Shown piece after piece: positions 17,025-26,605 of a stretch of DNA of 64,000 bases. A model generated the notes under the pieces. The model was not told the DNA's origin. It did no database searches and saw nothing but the letters and a program-made list of their open reading frames with translations. The stretch spans positions 89,496 to 153,495 of the forward strand of contig JBIKXS010000004.1 of the NCBI GenBank assembly GCA_044355655.1. The letters run 5' to 3'. The first letter of the stretch is position 1; each line of letters starts with the position of its first letter. The stretch is from UBA3064 sp023258775 (GTDB taxonomy: Bacteria > Pseudomonadota > Gammaproteobacteria > Burkholderiales > Burkholderiaceae_E). The position numbers and the translations under genes were made by a program.

Positions 17025-18340
17025 TGATTATTCGTCAATGACGAGGGCTGATAAAGTCTTGGCCTTAAATTCCACACGACGCTCAGCCCGGCCACGCTCG
17101 CAATGAACGCGGGCGCAAGCACTGCAATTGCCAATGCACGTGGACCCAACTCACTAAGTCCCCACCCGACTAGCAGCAAAACCAGCAGATTAAATAATCG
17201 CGCGGCGGATAGCGTTTTGATCATGAAACTTGGTACAGTAACTACTCGTGGCTCAAATTTAGGGTCCATGACTTTCACAAACCATGCCACACTCCAGGCG
17301 ACGGATTGAAGTAGGGAAGCGCACATCAATTGATCGCTATTAATTGACAACATCTGTAACGATGTAAGTTCCACCCCCTGAAGATCGGGCAATAGCATGA
17401 TGAAACTCGATGCCATCATCGCCGCCGTTATAAGCTTGATGCCACAGCGGAAGTACTGTTCAAAGGACACATCCAGACTTCGATAAAACTGCTGCAACAG
17501 AAAAGCCGGGACAAACATCGCCAGTATATGCATGGACAACATGCTGGCTGTTGAAACCGAAGCACCGGCGCACCATTGCGCAGCCCAGGCCAGACTAGCC
17601 ATCATCGGCACCATTGTCATCCGTGCAGCGCAAAAGATCCACCCTTCGAGCTTGCGAAATTCCCCCCACTCATTGAAGCTGATCGCGCAGTCAAAAAGCC
17701 CACCCGTACAGGGGTTGTCTAGGCCGTTCGAAGCCGCGCTAAAACTCAGAATGATTACGGCCGCGGCGCACAAGGCAAAAAGTGCAGCATCCAGACTTAA
17801 GATTTCCCGACTCAGGGTAGCGTCGAAGGTCCAAATCGAAGCGCTCAGCAAGCCTGCTGCAATAAGTGCTGCACTCATTGGCGTCGCGGCAGGCTTGACT
17901 GGCCTGGAAGCTGCACGCATCTCGCGAAGCGCTCGGACGGTGTAGGAGGCATACACGACAGAAACAGCCCAACCAAACGCCGATAGGATAAGGAGCAAAT
18001 CGCGTATCGTTTCAATAGCAATCCAGTCCGAACTCAAGCCCTCCAAGGAATGACGCTTCGCACCGAGCAAGAGCTGTCCAATCAGTGCAGCGGCAAGGCC
18101 AAGGCACAGAGAGAGCCTTAAGCGCAGACCTGAGACCCGACGCGCACGATGTTGTGCTAGCAATCCAAACATGCAGAGCATCCAGGCGGCAAGCGGCCAT
18201 AACCCCCCAAGCGTCAGTGCAGCTTCAGTCTGCCCAAGACGCCCCAAAACTAACCAAGCACTCAACCAGATGACCCAAGCCGCTACTCTGGATACGATTA
18301 ATCGGTATTCAAGACGCAAACGGCCTTCAGCAGAACTCAT
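17018..18340 (-). CDS. Polytopic membrane protein, unknown function
   Basis: A 440-residue very hydrophobic protein with roughly ten to twelve membrane segments, among them VAAWVIWLSAWLVLG, LCLGLAAALIGQLLLG and LVLLLVGWGLSEL. I do not recognise a family. There is no obvious haem-binding histidine pattern, ATPase or transporter motif. It lies 62 bases downstream of the 2OG-oxygenase gene and could be the last member of the cox transcript, which is the only hint of a role. Confidence 0.6.
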   Translation of the reverse strand: MSSAEGRLRLEYRLIVSRVAAWVIWLSAWLVLGRLGQTEAALTLGGLWPLAAWMLCMFGLLAQHRARRVSGLRLRLSLCLGLAAALIGQLLLGAKRHSLEGLSSDWIAIETIRDLLLILSAFGWAVSVVYASYTVRALREMRAASRPVKPAATPMSAALIAAGLLSASIWTFDATLSREILSLDAALFALCAAAVIILSFSAASNGLDNPCTGGLFDCAISFNEWGEFRKLEGWIFCAARMTMVPMMASLAWAAQWCAGASVSTASMLSMHILAMFVPAFLLQQFYRSLDVSFEQYFRCGIKLITAAMMASSFIMLLPDLQGVELTSLQMLSINSDQLMCASLLQSVAWSVAWFVKVMDPKFEPRVVTVPSFMIKTLSAARLFNLLVLLLVGWGLSELGPRALAIAVLAPAFIASVAGLSVVWNLRPRLYQPSSLTNNHH

Positions 18341-18402
18341 CCTCGATCTGCACCAGCAATCGACTCAATAGGCCTCATCGGTCAACAGCACCATCGATAG
18401 AC

Positions 18403-19110
18403 TTATCGAGCACCAAAAGCATGAAGCCTGTCGCCCCCCGACTGAGCGTGAATACTTGCATTAAAGGAGATGATGATTCGATCAAGCCTGCCTTCATAAG
18501 GCATCGCTTGATGGGCTAGCCAGGAGGGGAAGACAACAACCTGACCAGCGACCGGCTCCACATCGACATGAGGTGGTTGAAGATAAGCGTTGCCCAGGTC
18601 AACATGCGCTCCGCCGAGTCGATTGAAATATGGGCCGAAAAACCGCGTTAAGCCATTGGACGTGCCGTAGACCGGATGCTCGCAACGGGTCTGCGCCGGA
18701 TCAATTTGAACAATGTAAACACCTGACCAGGAGCAGTTACCGTGGGAGTGCACATCATGAAATGCACCTCGGTTGGCACACTGGAACCACATGCCTTCAA
18801 TGGCAATACGCATGTCAAGCGAGCGAGCTGGTTGGGCTGATTTCCAAGCTACTGCATTGGCGCGACCCACCGTGTCTTTAAGCGACTCAACGATAAATTG
18901 AACAACTCGACGCCCTTCGGGCAAACCAAGTCGATCAAGTAGGTCATCGCTGCTCGCAAAAAAAGCCTGATCCGAGGCTGACCCCTGAGCAATGCGCATG
19001 GCTGAAAGCGCCCGAGCGAGAACGATATTGCAGTCATCAGCACCGTCAAGGCGATAAATCCCGATCGGCGTTGCCCAGAGTGACTGATGGCCTAGAAATG
19101 CTGCGGTCAT
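18403..19110 (-). CDS. TIGR02466-type putative 2OG-Fe(II) oxygenase
   Basis: A 235-residue double-stranded beta-helix protein. The block AFHDVHSHGNCSWSGVYIVQ and the C-terminal VVFPSWLAHQAMPYEG followed by RLDRIIISFN match the TIGR02466 family, whose His and Arg residues suggest iron and 2-oxoglutarate binding. No member has a settled substrate to my knowledge. Its start overlaps the mocA stop in ATGA, so it is translated from the cox operon, an unusual partner for CO dehydrogenase. Confidence 0.75.
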   Translation of the reverse strand: MTAAFLGHQSLWATPIGIYRLDGADDCNIVLARALSAMRIAQGSASDQAFFASSDDLLDRLGLPEGRRVVQFIVESLKDTVGRANAVAWKSAQPARSLDMRIAIEGMWFQCANRGAFHDVHSHGNCSWSGVYIVQIDPAQTRCEHPVYGTSNGLTRFFGPYFNRLGGAHVDLGNAYLQPPHVDVEPVAGQVVVFPSWLAHQAMPYEGRLDRIIISFNASIHAQSGGDRLHAFGAR

Positions 19111-19748
19111 CGAGTGACATTCGCGAGCTCATCGTGCCAACGAAGCACGTGACCGGTGTCGCGCGTGAATTGTTCGATATCTTCGGGTGTGTCCAAATCA
19201 ACACGGTACCGGCGATTACTGGTTACGAAGCGGTATACCGCCGCCGGATGACTTTCCTGCCACTGCCGGCAACCGACGTTAACCGAGTCTTGCAAAATCA
19301 TTTGACGCACTTCGTTGCTAAAGATCACCGGGTTACCGCGCTTGCCCTGCACCTCAGGAACTACGACTGAGGACTGATCAGGTCGCTTTTTGTAGGCGCC
19401 GATTAGATCGCTGATGTCTTGCGAATTAATCAAGGGTTGATCAGCCAAAGCGACTAACACCGCGTCGAGTTTGCCGGTGAACGCAGAAAGCCCCAAACGC
19501 TGCGAGGAAACCTGGCCATCGTCGGGCTGCAAATTACGAACGACCGTCACTGGGAAATCCTGAACAACGGGTTCAATAAGCTCAGCATGGTGACCAAGTA
19601 CCACCACAACTTCGTCGACGCCTGCGCCAGATAGCGCAATGAGTTGACGACGGATCAAGGGTACGCCACCCAACTGTAGGAGACTTTTGGGCCGAAAACC
19701 CATACGTGAGCCGCTTCCTGCGGCTAAGAGGACCGCACCAAGCACCAT
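19107..19748 (-). CDS. mocA: MocA-like molybdenum cofactor nucleotidyltransferase
   Basis: Transfers CMP from CTP to molybdopterin to make the MCD cofactor used by xanthine-oxidase-family enzymes such as CO dehydrogenase. The nucleotide-binding start LGAVLLAAGSGSRMG and ADQPLIN are diagnostic, and 213 residues is normal. I prefer the ATG at 19748, preceded by a purine-rich AAGGGCGG; an ATG at 19790 would add 14 residues (MACILKGGGGLYTR). It lies between coxF/xdhC and the oxygenase gene, consistent with a dedicated cofactor step for CoxL. Confidence 0.85.
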   Translation of the reverse strand: MVLGAVLLAAGSGSRMGFRPKSLLQLGGVPLIRRQLIALSGAGVDEVVVVLGHHAELIEPVVQDFPVTVVRNLQPDDGQVSSQRLGLSAFTGKLDAVLVALADQPLINSQDISDLIGAYKKRPDQSSVVVPEVQGKRGNPVIFSNEVRQMILQDSVNVGCRQWQESHPAAVYRFVTSNRRYRVDLDTPEDIEQFTRDTGHVLRWHDELANVTR

Positions 19749-19793
19749 TCGAGTGTATAAACCGCCACCGCCCTTGAGTATGCAAGCCATGGC

Positions 19794-20774
19794 TTAAGCG
19801 TCACAACAAGATTTTTGGTTAAGAGCCTGTTTTTCAACAAATTTCTTCTTAGAATCGTTCTCTTCTGGAGATTCGGAAGGCCTGCTTTTACAGCTAACCC
19901 CCTCGGGCACTTTAGAAGTCTTTGGCTGACAGGCAGTGTCGCTGAGATAAGTGGACTGACCTTCACAAGGGCTTGCGCCTGCGCTTGACTTCAGCGACAC
20001 AACGGCTGCCAATACCGAAAGCGCTATCTCCTGAGGTGTTTGAGCACCAATCGGTTGCCCGGCAGGCGCGATGATCGCTTCAACAAGGCTTGCATCTTCT
20101 CCTGCCTGAATCAGCGCGGCCTTGAGCACTTGTGCCTTGCGTTCACTCGCAACAAAAAAGCGATGCCTTGCCTGAATCGCTAAGGAAGCCCGCAAGCCTT
20201 GCATATCGCGCTTTCCTTGGGTTGCAACGATAACGAAGCCTTGATGCGCGACCGCTTTGAATGCCTCGGGAATATCTTGGTCGTCGCGCAGGAGTTCTTG
20301 AGCATCGGGAAACTGTAATGCATCAGCATCATGCGCGATGACTAGCGTTGGTAGCCCTAGTCGGGGGGCTAGGACGCTCAGTGCGCGACTCAATGGGGTA
20401 TCGCCGATCACGGTGAGTGTGGGCTGTGGGAGAACCGGATCGACAAAGAGTTCCAAGGTGCCGCCGGAGTGGCAGGTCATGCCGAATTCAAGTACGTCGT
20501 CGAGCTCGCGCTCCACGCCTTCTTCTGCAGGACTAATTCTGATGATGCGTGAACACCCATCGACGAGCGCGCGTCGCGCCGTTTTGATGACAGCAGGTTG
20601 CGCGCAACCCCCGCCAATCCAGCCTTCAATAATCCCTGCTTGGGTAACCAGTGCCTTATCGCCAGGTTTAGCCGAAGCTGGTGGTAAGGCCTTCAGTACG
20701 GTCACAAGCGCATAAGCTATGCCCTCACGTCCCAATTGTTGAGCGGTTTGTATGACTTGATGACTTTGATTCAT
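19794..20774 (-). CDS. coxF: XdhC/CoxF-family Mo-enzyme maturation factor with Cys tail
   Basis: Accessory protein for insertion or sulfuration of the Mo cofactor. The N-terminal XdhC domain has WIGGGCAQPAVI and MTCHSGGTLELFV (residues ~50-110); the C-terminal Rossmann domain includes IGDTPLSRALSVL and IIAPAGQPIGAQTPQEIALS. About 67 residues follow the normal end. They are low in complexity, Ser/Lys/Glu rich, and hold five cysteines ending in SCCDA. The start overlaps coxE in ATGA. Position in the cox run indicates service to CoxL. Confidence 0.85.
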   Translation of the reverse strand: MNQSHQVIQTAQQLGREGIAYALVTVLKALPPASAKPGDKALVTQAGIIEGWIGGGCAQPAVIKTARRALVDGCSRIIRISPAEEGVERELDDVLEFGMTCHSGGTLELFVDPVLPQPTLTVIGDTPLSRALSVLAPRLGLPTLVIAHDADALQFPDAQELLRDDQDIPEAFKAVAHQGFVIVATQGKRDMQGLRASLAIQARHRFFVASERKAQVLKAALIQAGEDASLVEAIIAPAGQPIGAQTPQEIALSVLAAVVSLKSSAGASPCEGQSTYLSDTACQPKTSKVPEGVSCKSRPSESPEENDSKKKFVEKQALNQKSCCDA

Positions 20775-21967
20775 TGGTATTTTTTGGTTCGTGTGAAATC
20801 GATGTTGAAGGATTTAGCAAGGTTTTCAAGATCGCGAAGGCTGTCCATGCGGTGGAAGGCACGGATCAGCGTGCTGCAGGATTGGAGCGCTGCACTCCTT
20901 GGCGTCTTCGGACCAGGATGGAACCAGTCAATTCGGGCACCGCGATGGACCAGGGCACGAAGCTGATGGGCGAGCTGTTCCGGTTCATCGGCGTCGTAGC
21001 CATCAGAAAACACCCAAACAAGTGATCCTCGACGAAGCTGCGCACGGGCGTGGACAGTTTGAAAATCCATAACACTGGTGGCAATTCGCGTGCCACCAGC
21101 AAAGCCTGCCGTCACCGCGTTGATCTTCTCCTGAACATGTAGTGAGTCACGCTTTAAGAGCGGTGTAATTTCGGCGAGTCGCGTGTGAAATACAAAAACA
21201 CGGGTTTGCATCGCTGCGATAAAAGCCCTCGAAAACCGCAGAAAAAGCTGCGCATGAGTCTCCATCGAACGACTCACATCAACCAACACAAAAAGCTGGG
21301 GCTGCTCGCGCCTTGGTCGTCGCCAGGCCGGCCGGATCGGTACGCCCCCCGTAGCAAGGCTCATCCTGCAGCTGCGCCGTATGTCAAGGCGACGTCCTTG
21401 CGGGTGATCCTGCCAGCGTCTCGTGAGACGCTTTCGTAATCGTTTTGCGAGCAGATCCGCCAGGTTTTGAAGCCGCGAGAGGTCCTGCGGCAACCATTGT
21501 GAGCGTGATCGATCATCAAGGGCTTCGGTGCGACTCGCTCCTCCTTGGGCCCGGGAGAGCATGTCGTCATTTGCTTGGGCCACAGCATCGAGCGCGCTAT
21601 CTCTACCCTGTGGAGCTGACTGATTGGGTCGGCTTGATGCTTCAAGCTGATTTTGCAGATCTTGCACCAGTTGTCGCATATCACGTGAATGCCGAGCCTG
21701 TCTGGTCTGACCGCTCGTTTTGACAGTACCCTTGATTCGACTCGGGTACCAGTAGCGCTCAAAAAGCGCTGACCATTGTTGCCACTGTTTTGAATTTTGA
21801 CAGGCGATGGACCGCCAGGCTGCATCAAGCCTGCGGGTCTGACTGATCGGTACAACAAGAGCTGCCTGAACCATGGCCTGTTGCTCAGCAATGCCAACCT
21901 GTAAGCCATGCTCGCGCAGAAGGCTCGCAAAACCCGCAATCGATTCGAGTGGCCTTGCAACATCCAT
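20771..21967 (-). CDS. coxE: VWA-domain protein CoxE
   Basis: A 398-residue protein with a C-terminal von Willebrand A domain: FVLVDVSRSMETHAQ provides the MIDAS DxSxS, and VWVFSDGYDADEPE the distal part. The N-terminal half is Gln/Arg-rich with HPQGRRLDIRRSC near the middle, typical of CoxE. In Oligotropha, CoxD and CoxE act as an AAA+/VWA pair in assembling the CuSMo centre. It overlaps coxF by 4 bases and follows coxD by 18. Confidence 0.88.
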   Translation of the reverse strand: MDVARPLESIAGFASLLREHGLQVGIAEQQAMVQAALVVPISQTRRLDAAWRSIACQNSKQWQQWSALFERYWYPSRIKGTVKTSGQTRQARHSRDMRQLVQDLQNQLEASSRPNQSAPQGRDSALDAVAQANDDMLSRAQGGASRTEALDDRSRSQWLPQDLSRLQNLADLLAKRLRKRLTRRWQDHPQGRRLDIRRSCRMSLATGGVPIRPAWRRPRREQPQLFVLVDVSRSMETHAQLFLRFSRAFIAAMQTRVFVFHTRLAEITPLLKRDSLHVQEKINAVTAGFAGGTRIATSVMDFQTVHARAQLRRGSLVWVFSDGYDADEPEQLAHQLRALVHRGARIDWFHPGPKTPRSAALQSCSTLIRAFHRMDSLRDLENLAKSFNIDFTRTKKYQ

Positions 21968-21985
21968 CAGTCCTACACCCAGTGC

Positions 21986-22915
21986 TCAGGCGGCCTGAGC
22001 TTGACTTGAGGCGGGTTTCATCGCTGCTGCAACACCTGCCTGCGCACCCTTTCTACCTTCAATGAGCTGCAAAATCCGTTCAGCGTTGAGTTGGAAGCGA
22101 TCCTCTTTTGTCTTCAGGAGACAGGCCAATGTAGCCATCATGCCCAAGGGATCATCGGGAATCGAGGTGAGCCGAAGTTGGTGCAGTGCTCGAACCCAGT
22201 CAAGGGTTTCAGCAATACCCGGGATTTTCAATAAGTCCTCGCGGCGCAAACGCTGAACAAAGGTGACCGCTTGTTCAATCAGTAAGGACTCAGCCTTGGG
22301 GAGAGTTTGACGAACAATATCAATTTCACGGCTCAGACTCGGATAATCGAGCCAGTGGTAAAGGCAGCGGCGGCGCAGTGCGTCACTGAGTTCACGCGTG
22401 CCGTTACTTGTCAGAACTACAAGAGGCACATGGGTGGCGCGAATCGTCCCCAACTCGGGAACGGTAATTTGGTAATCGGCGAGTACTTCCAATAAAAACG
22501 CCTCGAAGGCCTCATCTGCGCGATCAACTTCGTCGATAAGAAGCACAGTTGGCTGTGTGCTGGCGATTGCCTGCAACAAAGGACGCTCGAGCAGGTAGTC
22601 ACGCGCAAAGAGGTCAGATTCCAACAATGGTCCCTGGGAAACCTCGTTAACTCGAATCGACAAAAGCTGCTTGCCATAGTTCCATTCGTAGGCCGCCTGC
22701 CCTAGATCTATTCCCTCATGACACTGAAGCCGAACGAGCCGTCGCCCCTGCGACTCAGCGAGAGCCAGAGCCAGCGCTGTTTTACCCACCCCAGCGTCGC
22801 CTTCAATAAGCAAAGGGCGCTGTAGTTCGCAGGCGAGCCATAAGACCGTCGCAAGGTCCTCGTCAGTAATGTAGCCCGCAAGATGAAGTTGCTCGCGAAG
22901 CGAGCTGGCGTCCAT
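21986..22915 (-). CDS. coxD: MoxR-type AAA+ ATPase CoxD
   Basis: A 309-residue AAA+ ATPase. The Walker A is GDAGVGKTALALA (near residue 40-52), Walker B LLIDEVDRADEAFEAFL, and sensor 1 LVVLTSNGTRELSDALRRRC. CoxD is needed for building the Cu-S-Mo active site in studied carboxidotrophs. It begins 2 bases after coxG ends. Confidence 0.92.
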   Translation of the reverse strand: MDASSLREQLHLAGYITDEDLATVLWLACELQRPLLIEGDAGVGKTALALALAESQGRRLVRLQCHEGIDLGQAAYEWNYGKQLLSIRVNEVSQGPLLESDLFARDYLLERPLLQAIASTQPTVLLIDEVDRADEAFEAFLLEVLADYQITVPELGTIRATHVPLVVLTSNGTRELSDALRRRCLYHWLDYPSLSREIDIVRQTLPKAESLLIEQAVTFVQRLRREDLLKIPGIAETLDWVRALHQLRLTSIPDDPLGMMATLACLLKTKEDRFQLNAERILQLIEGRKGAQAGVAAAMKPASSQAQAA

Positions 22916-22917
22916 GC

Positions 22918-23667
22918 TTAGACCTTATCCGGACGATCAGCCGGCTTTGCACGACTCGAAAAGAGCCCGGCAAACCATGACTTGATGACAGCCCAGATGA
23001 GACTTAAGGCATTCAGATCTGTGGCACCAGTCTGAGCGGCTACAGGCTGCGGTTGAGGCGGTAAGGGCTTTACGGAACCACTGGCATCGTGCTGGGTGCT
23101 TGGGTGGAGAGCGCTTGTTTGGATGAGCTGATTCTCCTGTGTCGTATGGCCTGCCACGCTGACGTCATTGGCTTGGGTTGCCTGACTTGAGTGGCTTGCT
23201 TCTGGCATTTGAACCTGCGCCGCTGCAAGGCTGAAGTTTTTTGCAAACTGCGCCAACAAAACATCAGACACTGGAACCAGCAGACGGCTTCCAAACTGAG
23301 CAAGCTTGCCGCTTGCCACAATGGTTGCCTGTCCTACAAGCGTGCAATGACCGGGTTCGTCACCCTGTTCTATCCGCGCGCTCAAATCCATTGATGCCGA
23401 GGACCCCCCCTTGTCTGAGCCCTTACCAAGCATTTGAATGCTTTGCGTAGAGGCATCGATGCCGAGGACTTCAATGTCGCCACCGAACTGCATGGTTGCC
23501 GGGCCAACCTTGGATTTGACACTCCCTTTGTAGTGAGTCTCGTCCACCTGTTCAGTGATCGTAGCCCCAGGCATGCAGCTTGCTGTGGCTCGGATGTCTG
23601 ACAACAAAGCCCAGGCCTGTTCGGCCGAGGCGTTGACCGGATAGCGCTTGTCGAGTATGACCTCCAT
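22918..23667 (-). CDS. coxG: CoxG, SRPBCC-fold membrane recruitment protein
   Basis: A 249-residue protein with an N-terminal CO dehydrogenase subunit G-like SRPBCC domain (~150 residues; VNASAEQAWALLSDI, CMPGATITEQ, YKGSVKSKVGPA). A disordered Ser/Gln/Pro linker leads to a C-terminal hydrophobic helix (LNALSLIWAVIKSWFAGLF) likely to bind the membrane. CoxG family proteins link CO dehydrogenase to the membrane quinone pool. It is 6 bases after coxL. Confidence 0.88.
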   Translation of the reverse strand: MEVILDKRYPVNASAEQAWALLSDIRATASCMPGATITEQVDETHYKGSVKSKVGPATMQFGGDIEVLGIDASTQSIQMLGKGSDKGGSSASMDLSARIEQGDEPGHCTLVGQATIVASGKLAQFGSRLLVPVSDVLLAQFAKNFSLAAAQVQMPEASHSSQATQANDVSVAGHTTQENQLIQTSALHPSTQHDASGSVKPLPPQPQPVAAQTGATDLNALSLIWAVIKSWFAGLFSSRAKPADRPDKV

Positions 23668-23673
23668 AATCGT

Positions 23674-26088
23674 CTACAGCGCCAATCCGCTTTTCTTGAG
23701 TTGCTGCCAGACGCGATAACTCGTGTGTGGCATTGTCATCTCGGTAACGCCGACGTGGGCAAATGCATCGACCACGGCAGAGGTAAAGGTTGGAATTGAG
23801 CCTACATGAGGAGACTCCGCGACGCCTTTGGCACCGATGGGATGGTGCGGGCTGGGGGTGACCGTATGGTCAGTTTCCCAATGTGGGGTTTCAACTGCGG
23901 TGGGTAGGAAATAATCCATCAGGGTATTGCCCAAGAGATTACCCTGAGCGTCGTAAGGCATTTGCTGGCCCATCGCCACGGCGAAGCCCTCAGTTAGACC
24001 GCCATGAATTTGCCCTTCAATAATCATTGGGTTTATTCGCGTGCCGCAATCATCCAGGGCGTAGAAGCGGCGAATCTTGGTTTCACCGGTTGCCCGATCG
24101 ATATCGACCACGCACAGGTAAATTCCAAAGGGGTAGGTAAAGTTGGGCGGATCGTAGTAGTGCACCGCCTCAAGACCAGGCTCAAGACCCGCAGGCAGGT
24201 TGTTGTAGGAGGCCCAGGCGATATCCTTCATCGTCTTATATTTGCCATCCTCTCCCTTAACCTTAAAGCGATCGATTTCCCAATCAAGGTCGGCCTCGCC
24301 AACTTCCAGGAGATGCGCTGCGATCTTCTTCGCTTTCGCGTGAATCTTGCGGGCCGCCAGGGCAATCGCAGCCCCCGCTACCGGTGTCGATCGACTGCCA
24401 TAGGTACCAAGTCCATAAGGCGCCGTTGAGGTGTCGCCCTCTTCGACCTGGATAACTTCCGAGGGGATGCCCAGTTCGGTGGCGATAATCTGCGCGTAGG
24501 TTGTCTGATGGCCCTGACCTTGCGTGATCGTTCCCATGCGGGCAATTGCCGACCCAGTGGGATGAATTCGAATCTCACAGGAGTCAAACATACCCACGCC
24601 AAGAATGTCACACATCTTGGATGGCCCTGCCCCAACGACTTCGGTGAAGGTCACGAGCCCAATGCCCATGAGCGTGGGGGAATTTGGGTCTGCACGCTTT
24701 GCTGCCTGTTCGGCGCGCAAGGCTTTGTAGTCCACCGCATCGAGCACTTTTTGCAAGGCAGTGTGATAGTCACCCGAGTCATACTCGAAACCGAAGGCGC
24801 TGGTGTAGGGAAATTGCTCTTTGCGGATGAAATTCTTCGCACGAATCTCAGCTTTGTCCAAACCCAGCTTTTGTGCAAGCACGTCGACCATGCGCTCAAT
24901 CAAATAAACGGCTTCAGTCACTCTGAATGAGCAGCGATAAGCAACGCCGCCAGGCGCTTTATTGGTGTAAACGCCTTTCACGCTGCAGTGAGCAGCCGCA
25001 ATGTCATAGGATCCAGAACAGATATGGAATAAGCCCGCGGGAAATTTGGTCGGGTCGGCGCAAGCGTCAAAGGCGCCATGATCTGCAACAACATTCACCC
25101 TCAAACCAAGAATTTTGCCATCGGGCGTTGCCGCGAGTTCGCCATCCATGTGGTAATCGCGAGCAAAAGCAGTTGAAGAAATATTCTCGACCCTATCCTC
25201 AACCCATTTGACAGGTTTGCCCAATACGATCGAAGCAACAATGGCGCACACATATCCGGGATAAACACCGACCTTATTGCCAAAGCCGCCACCGATATCG
25301 GGGCTAACGATTCTTACCTTGCTTTCGGGAATACCCGAAAGTAGTGACACAACCGTGCGAACCACATGTGGAGCTTGTGAGGTCATGTAGGTGGTGAGTT
25401 CCCCGCGAACAGGATCAAAACTTGCCACGCAACCACAGGTTTCAAGCGGACAGGGATGTACCCGAGGGTAAAAAATATGTTCGCTAACCTTAACGGGCGC
25501 TGCCTCAAAGGCTGCGTCCGCTGCGTCCTTATCGCCTGCAGTCCAGGTGAAAATATGATTATGATGATCGCGTGGACCGTGAGCACCAGCGGTTTTTCCT
25601 GCAAGGTCCTCTCGTAACACCGGTGCATCGGGCTTAAGCGCCTCGTAAGGATCAATGACCACCGGCAACTCTTCGTATTCGACCTGTACAGCCTCAACGC
25701 CGTCTGCAGCAGCGTAGCGATCTTCAGCGATCACCACAGCCACTTCCTGCATTTGGAAATGGACTTTCTCATCAGCCAGAACAGCGGCCACGTCGCCAGC
25801 CAACGTCGGCATCCAATGAAGTTTCAGCGGTTTTAAATCATCAGCGGTCAGTACCGCAATCACGCCGGGTATCTTCAGTGCTTCAGTTTTGTCAATCTTT
25901 TTGATGCGAGCATGGGCGTGCGAACTACGCACAATATCCATGTGCAACATACCTGGCATTTTGATGTCGTCGACATAATTACCCTTGCCTTGAATAAAAC
26001 GAGCATCCTCTTTGCGCAGCCGACTATCACCCATGCCTTGCAGGGCTGCGGTGCGCTCAAGCATCGTGGCGTCTACAGGTGCGTTCAT
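23674..26088 (-). CDS. coxL: Form I aerobic CO dehydrogenase, molybdenum subunit
   Basis: Oxidises CO to CO2 at a Mo-S-Cu centre, in the cytoplasm bound to the membrane. The 804-residue protein starts at the ATG at 26088, which overlaps the coxS stop (ATGA). Key point: the active loop reads AYRCSFR with Cys386, the signature of true (form I) CO dehydrogenase; form II relatives have AYRGAGR. GGGFGNK and QGQGHQTTYAQ match cofactor-binding loops, and GVAESPHVG supplies the catalytic Glu at about residue 758. Length matches the known enzyme (about 809). Confidence 0.96.
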   Translation of the reverse strand: MNAPVDATMLERTAALQGMGDSRLRKEDARFIQGKGNYVDDIKMPGMLHMDIVRSSHAHARIKKIDKTEALKIPGVIAVLTADDLKPLKLHWMPTLAGDVAAVLADEKVHFQMQEVAVVIAEDRYAAADGVEAVQVEYEELPVVIDPYEALKPDAPVLREDLAGKTAGAHGPRDHHNHIFTWTAGDKDAADAAFEAAPVKVSEHIFYPRVHPCPLETCGCVASFDPVRGELTTYMTSQAPHVVRTVVSLLSGIPESKVRIVSPDIGGGFGNKVGVYPGYVCAIVASIVLGKPVKWVEDRVENISSTAFARDYHMDGELAATPDGKILGLRVNVVADHGAFDACADPTKFPAGLFHICSGSYDIAAAHCSVKGVYTNKAPGGVAYRCSFRVTEAVYLIERMVDVLAQKLGLDKAEIRAKNFIRKEQFPYTSAFGFEYDSGDYHTALQKVLDAVDYKALRAEQAAKRADPNSPTLMGIGLVTFTEVVGAGPSKMCDILGVGMFDSCEIRIHPTGSAIARMGTITQGQGHQTTYAQIIATELGIPSEVIQVEEGDTSTAPYGLGTYGSRSTPVAGAAIALAARKIHAKAKKIAAHLLEVGEADLDWEIDRFKVKGEDGKYKTMKDIAWASYNNLPAGLEPGLEAVHYYDPPNFTYPFGIYLCVVDIDRATGETKIRRFYALDDCGTRINPMIIEGQIHGGLTEGFAVAMGQQMPYDAQGNLLGNTLMDYFLPTAVETPHWETDHTVTPSPHHPIGAKGVAESPHVGSIPTFTSAVVDAFAHVGVTEMTMPHTSYRVWQQLKKSGLAL

Positions 26089-26576
26089 GCGGCTTCCTTT
26101 TCGGTTTGTTGCAGTTTGGCCGCGGCGTATTGCACAGCTTTCACGATGTTTTGATAACCCGTACAACGGCATAGGTTGCCGCTCATACCTGCACGGATTT
26201 CAGACTCGGTCGGATTTGGGTTTTCATGCAAAAACCGGTACGCACGCATTAGCATGCCCGGCGTGCAAAAGCCGCACTGCAGGCCATGTTCTTTATAAAA
26301 GCCTTCCTGCACGGCATGCAATACGCCTGCATTGGCGAGGCCTTCAACGGTCATCACTTCAGAGCCATCGCACTGCACGGCCAGATGGGTGCAGCTTTTC
26401 ACCGATTTGCCATCGACATCGACGGTACACGCACCACAGTGACTTGTTTCGCAACCGATGTGTGCGCCTGTGAGACATAGTTCCTCGCGCAGGAAATGAA
26501 CCAGCAGCGTGCGAGGCTCGACAGCCTTTTCCTGCAAGCGGCCATTGACCTTCACACTGATAATTTTCTTTGCCAT
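26085..26576 (-). CDS. coxS: CO dehydrogenase small iron-sulfur subunit
   Basis: A 163-residue protein with two [2Fe-2S] clusters. The plant-ferredoxin-like cysteines are C42, C47, C50 and C62 (CETSHCGAC ... SC), and the second set is C101, C104, C136, C138 (CGFC ... CRC). It carries electrons from the Mo site of CoxL to FAD in CoxM. I start at the ATG at 26576 (MAKKIISVKVNG) because AGGAA lies 9 bases upstream; the open frame extends 12 codons more. It ends inside the coxL start. Confidence 0.96.
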   Translation of the reverse strand: MAKKIISVKVNGRLQEKAVEPRTLLVHFLREELCLTGAHIGCETSHCGACTVDVDGKSVKSCTHLAVQCDGSEVMTVEGLANAGVLHAVQEGFYKEHGLQCGFCTPGMLMRAYRFLHENPNPTESEIRAGMSGNLCRCTGYQNIVKAVQYAAAKLQQTEKEAA

Positions 26577-26605
26577 GAGTAAATTCCTGTTTTGTTGATC
26601 GCTAT

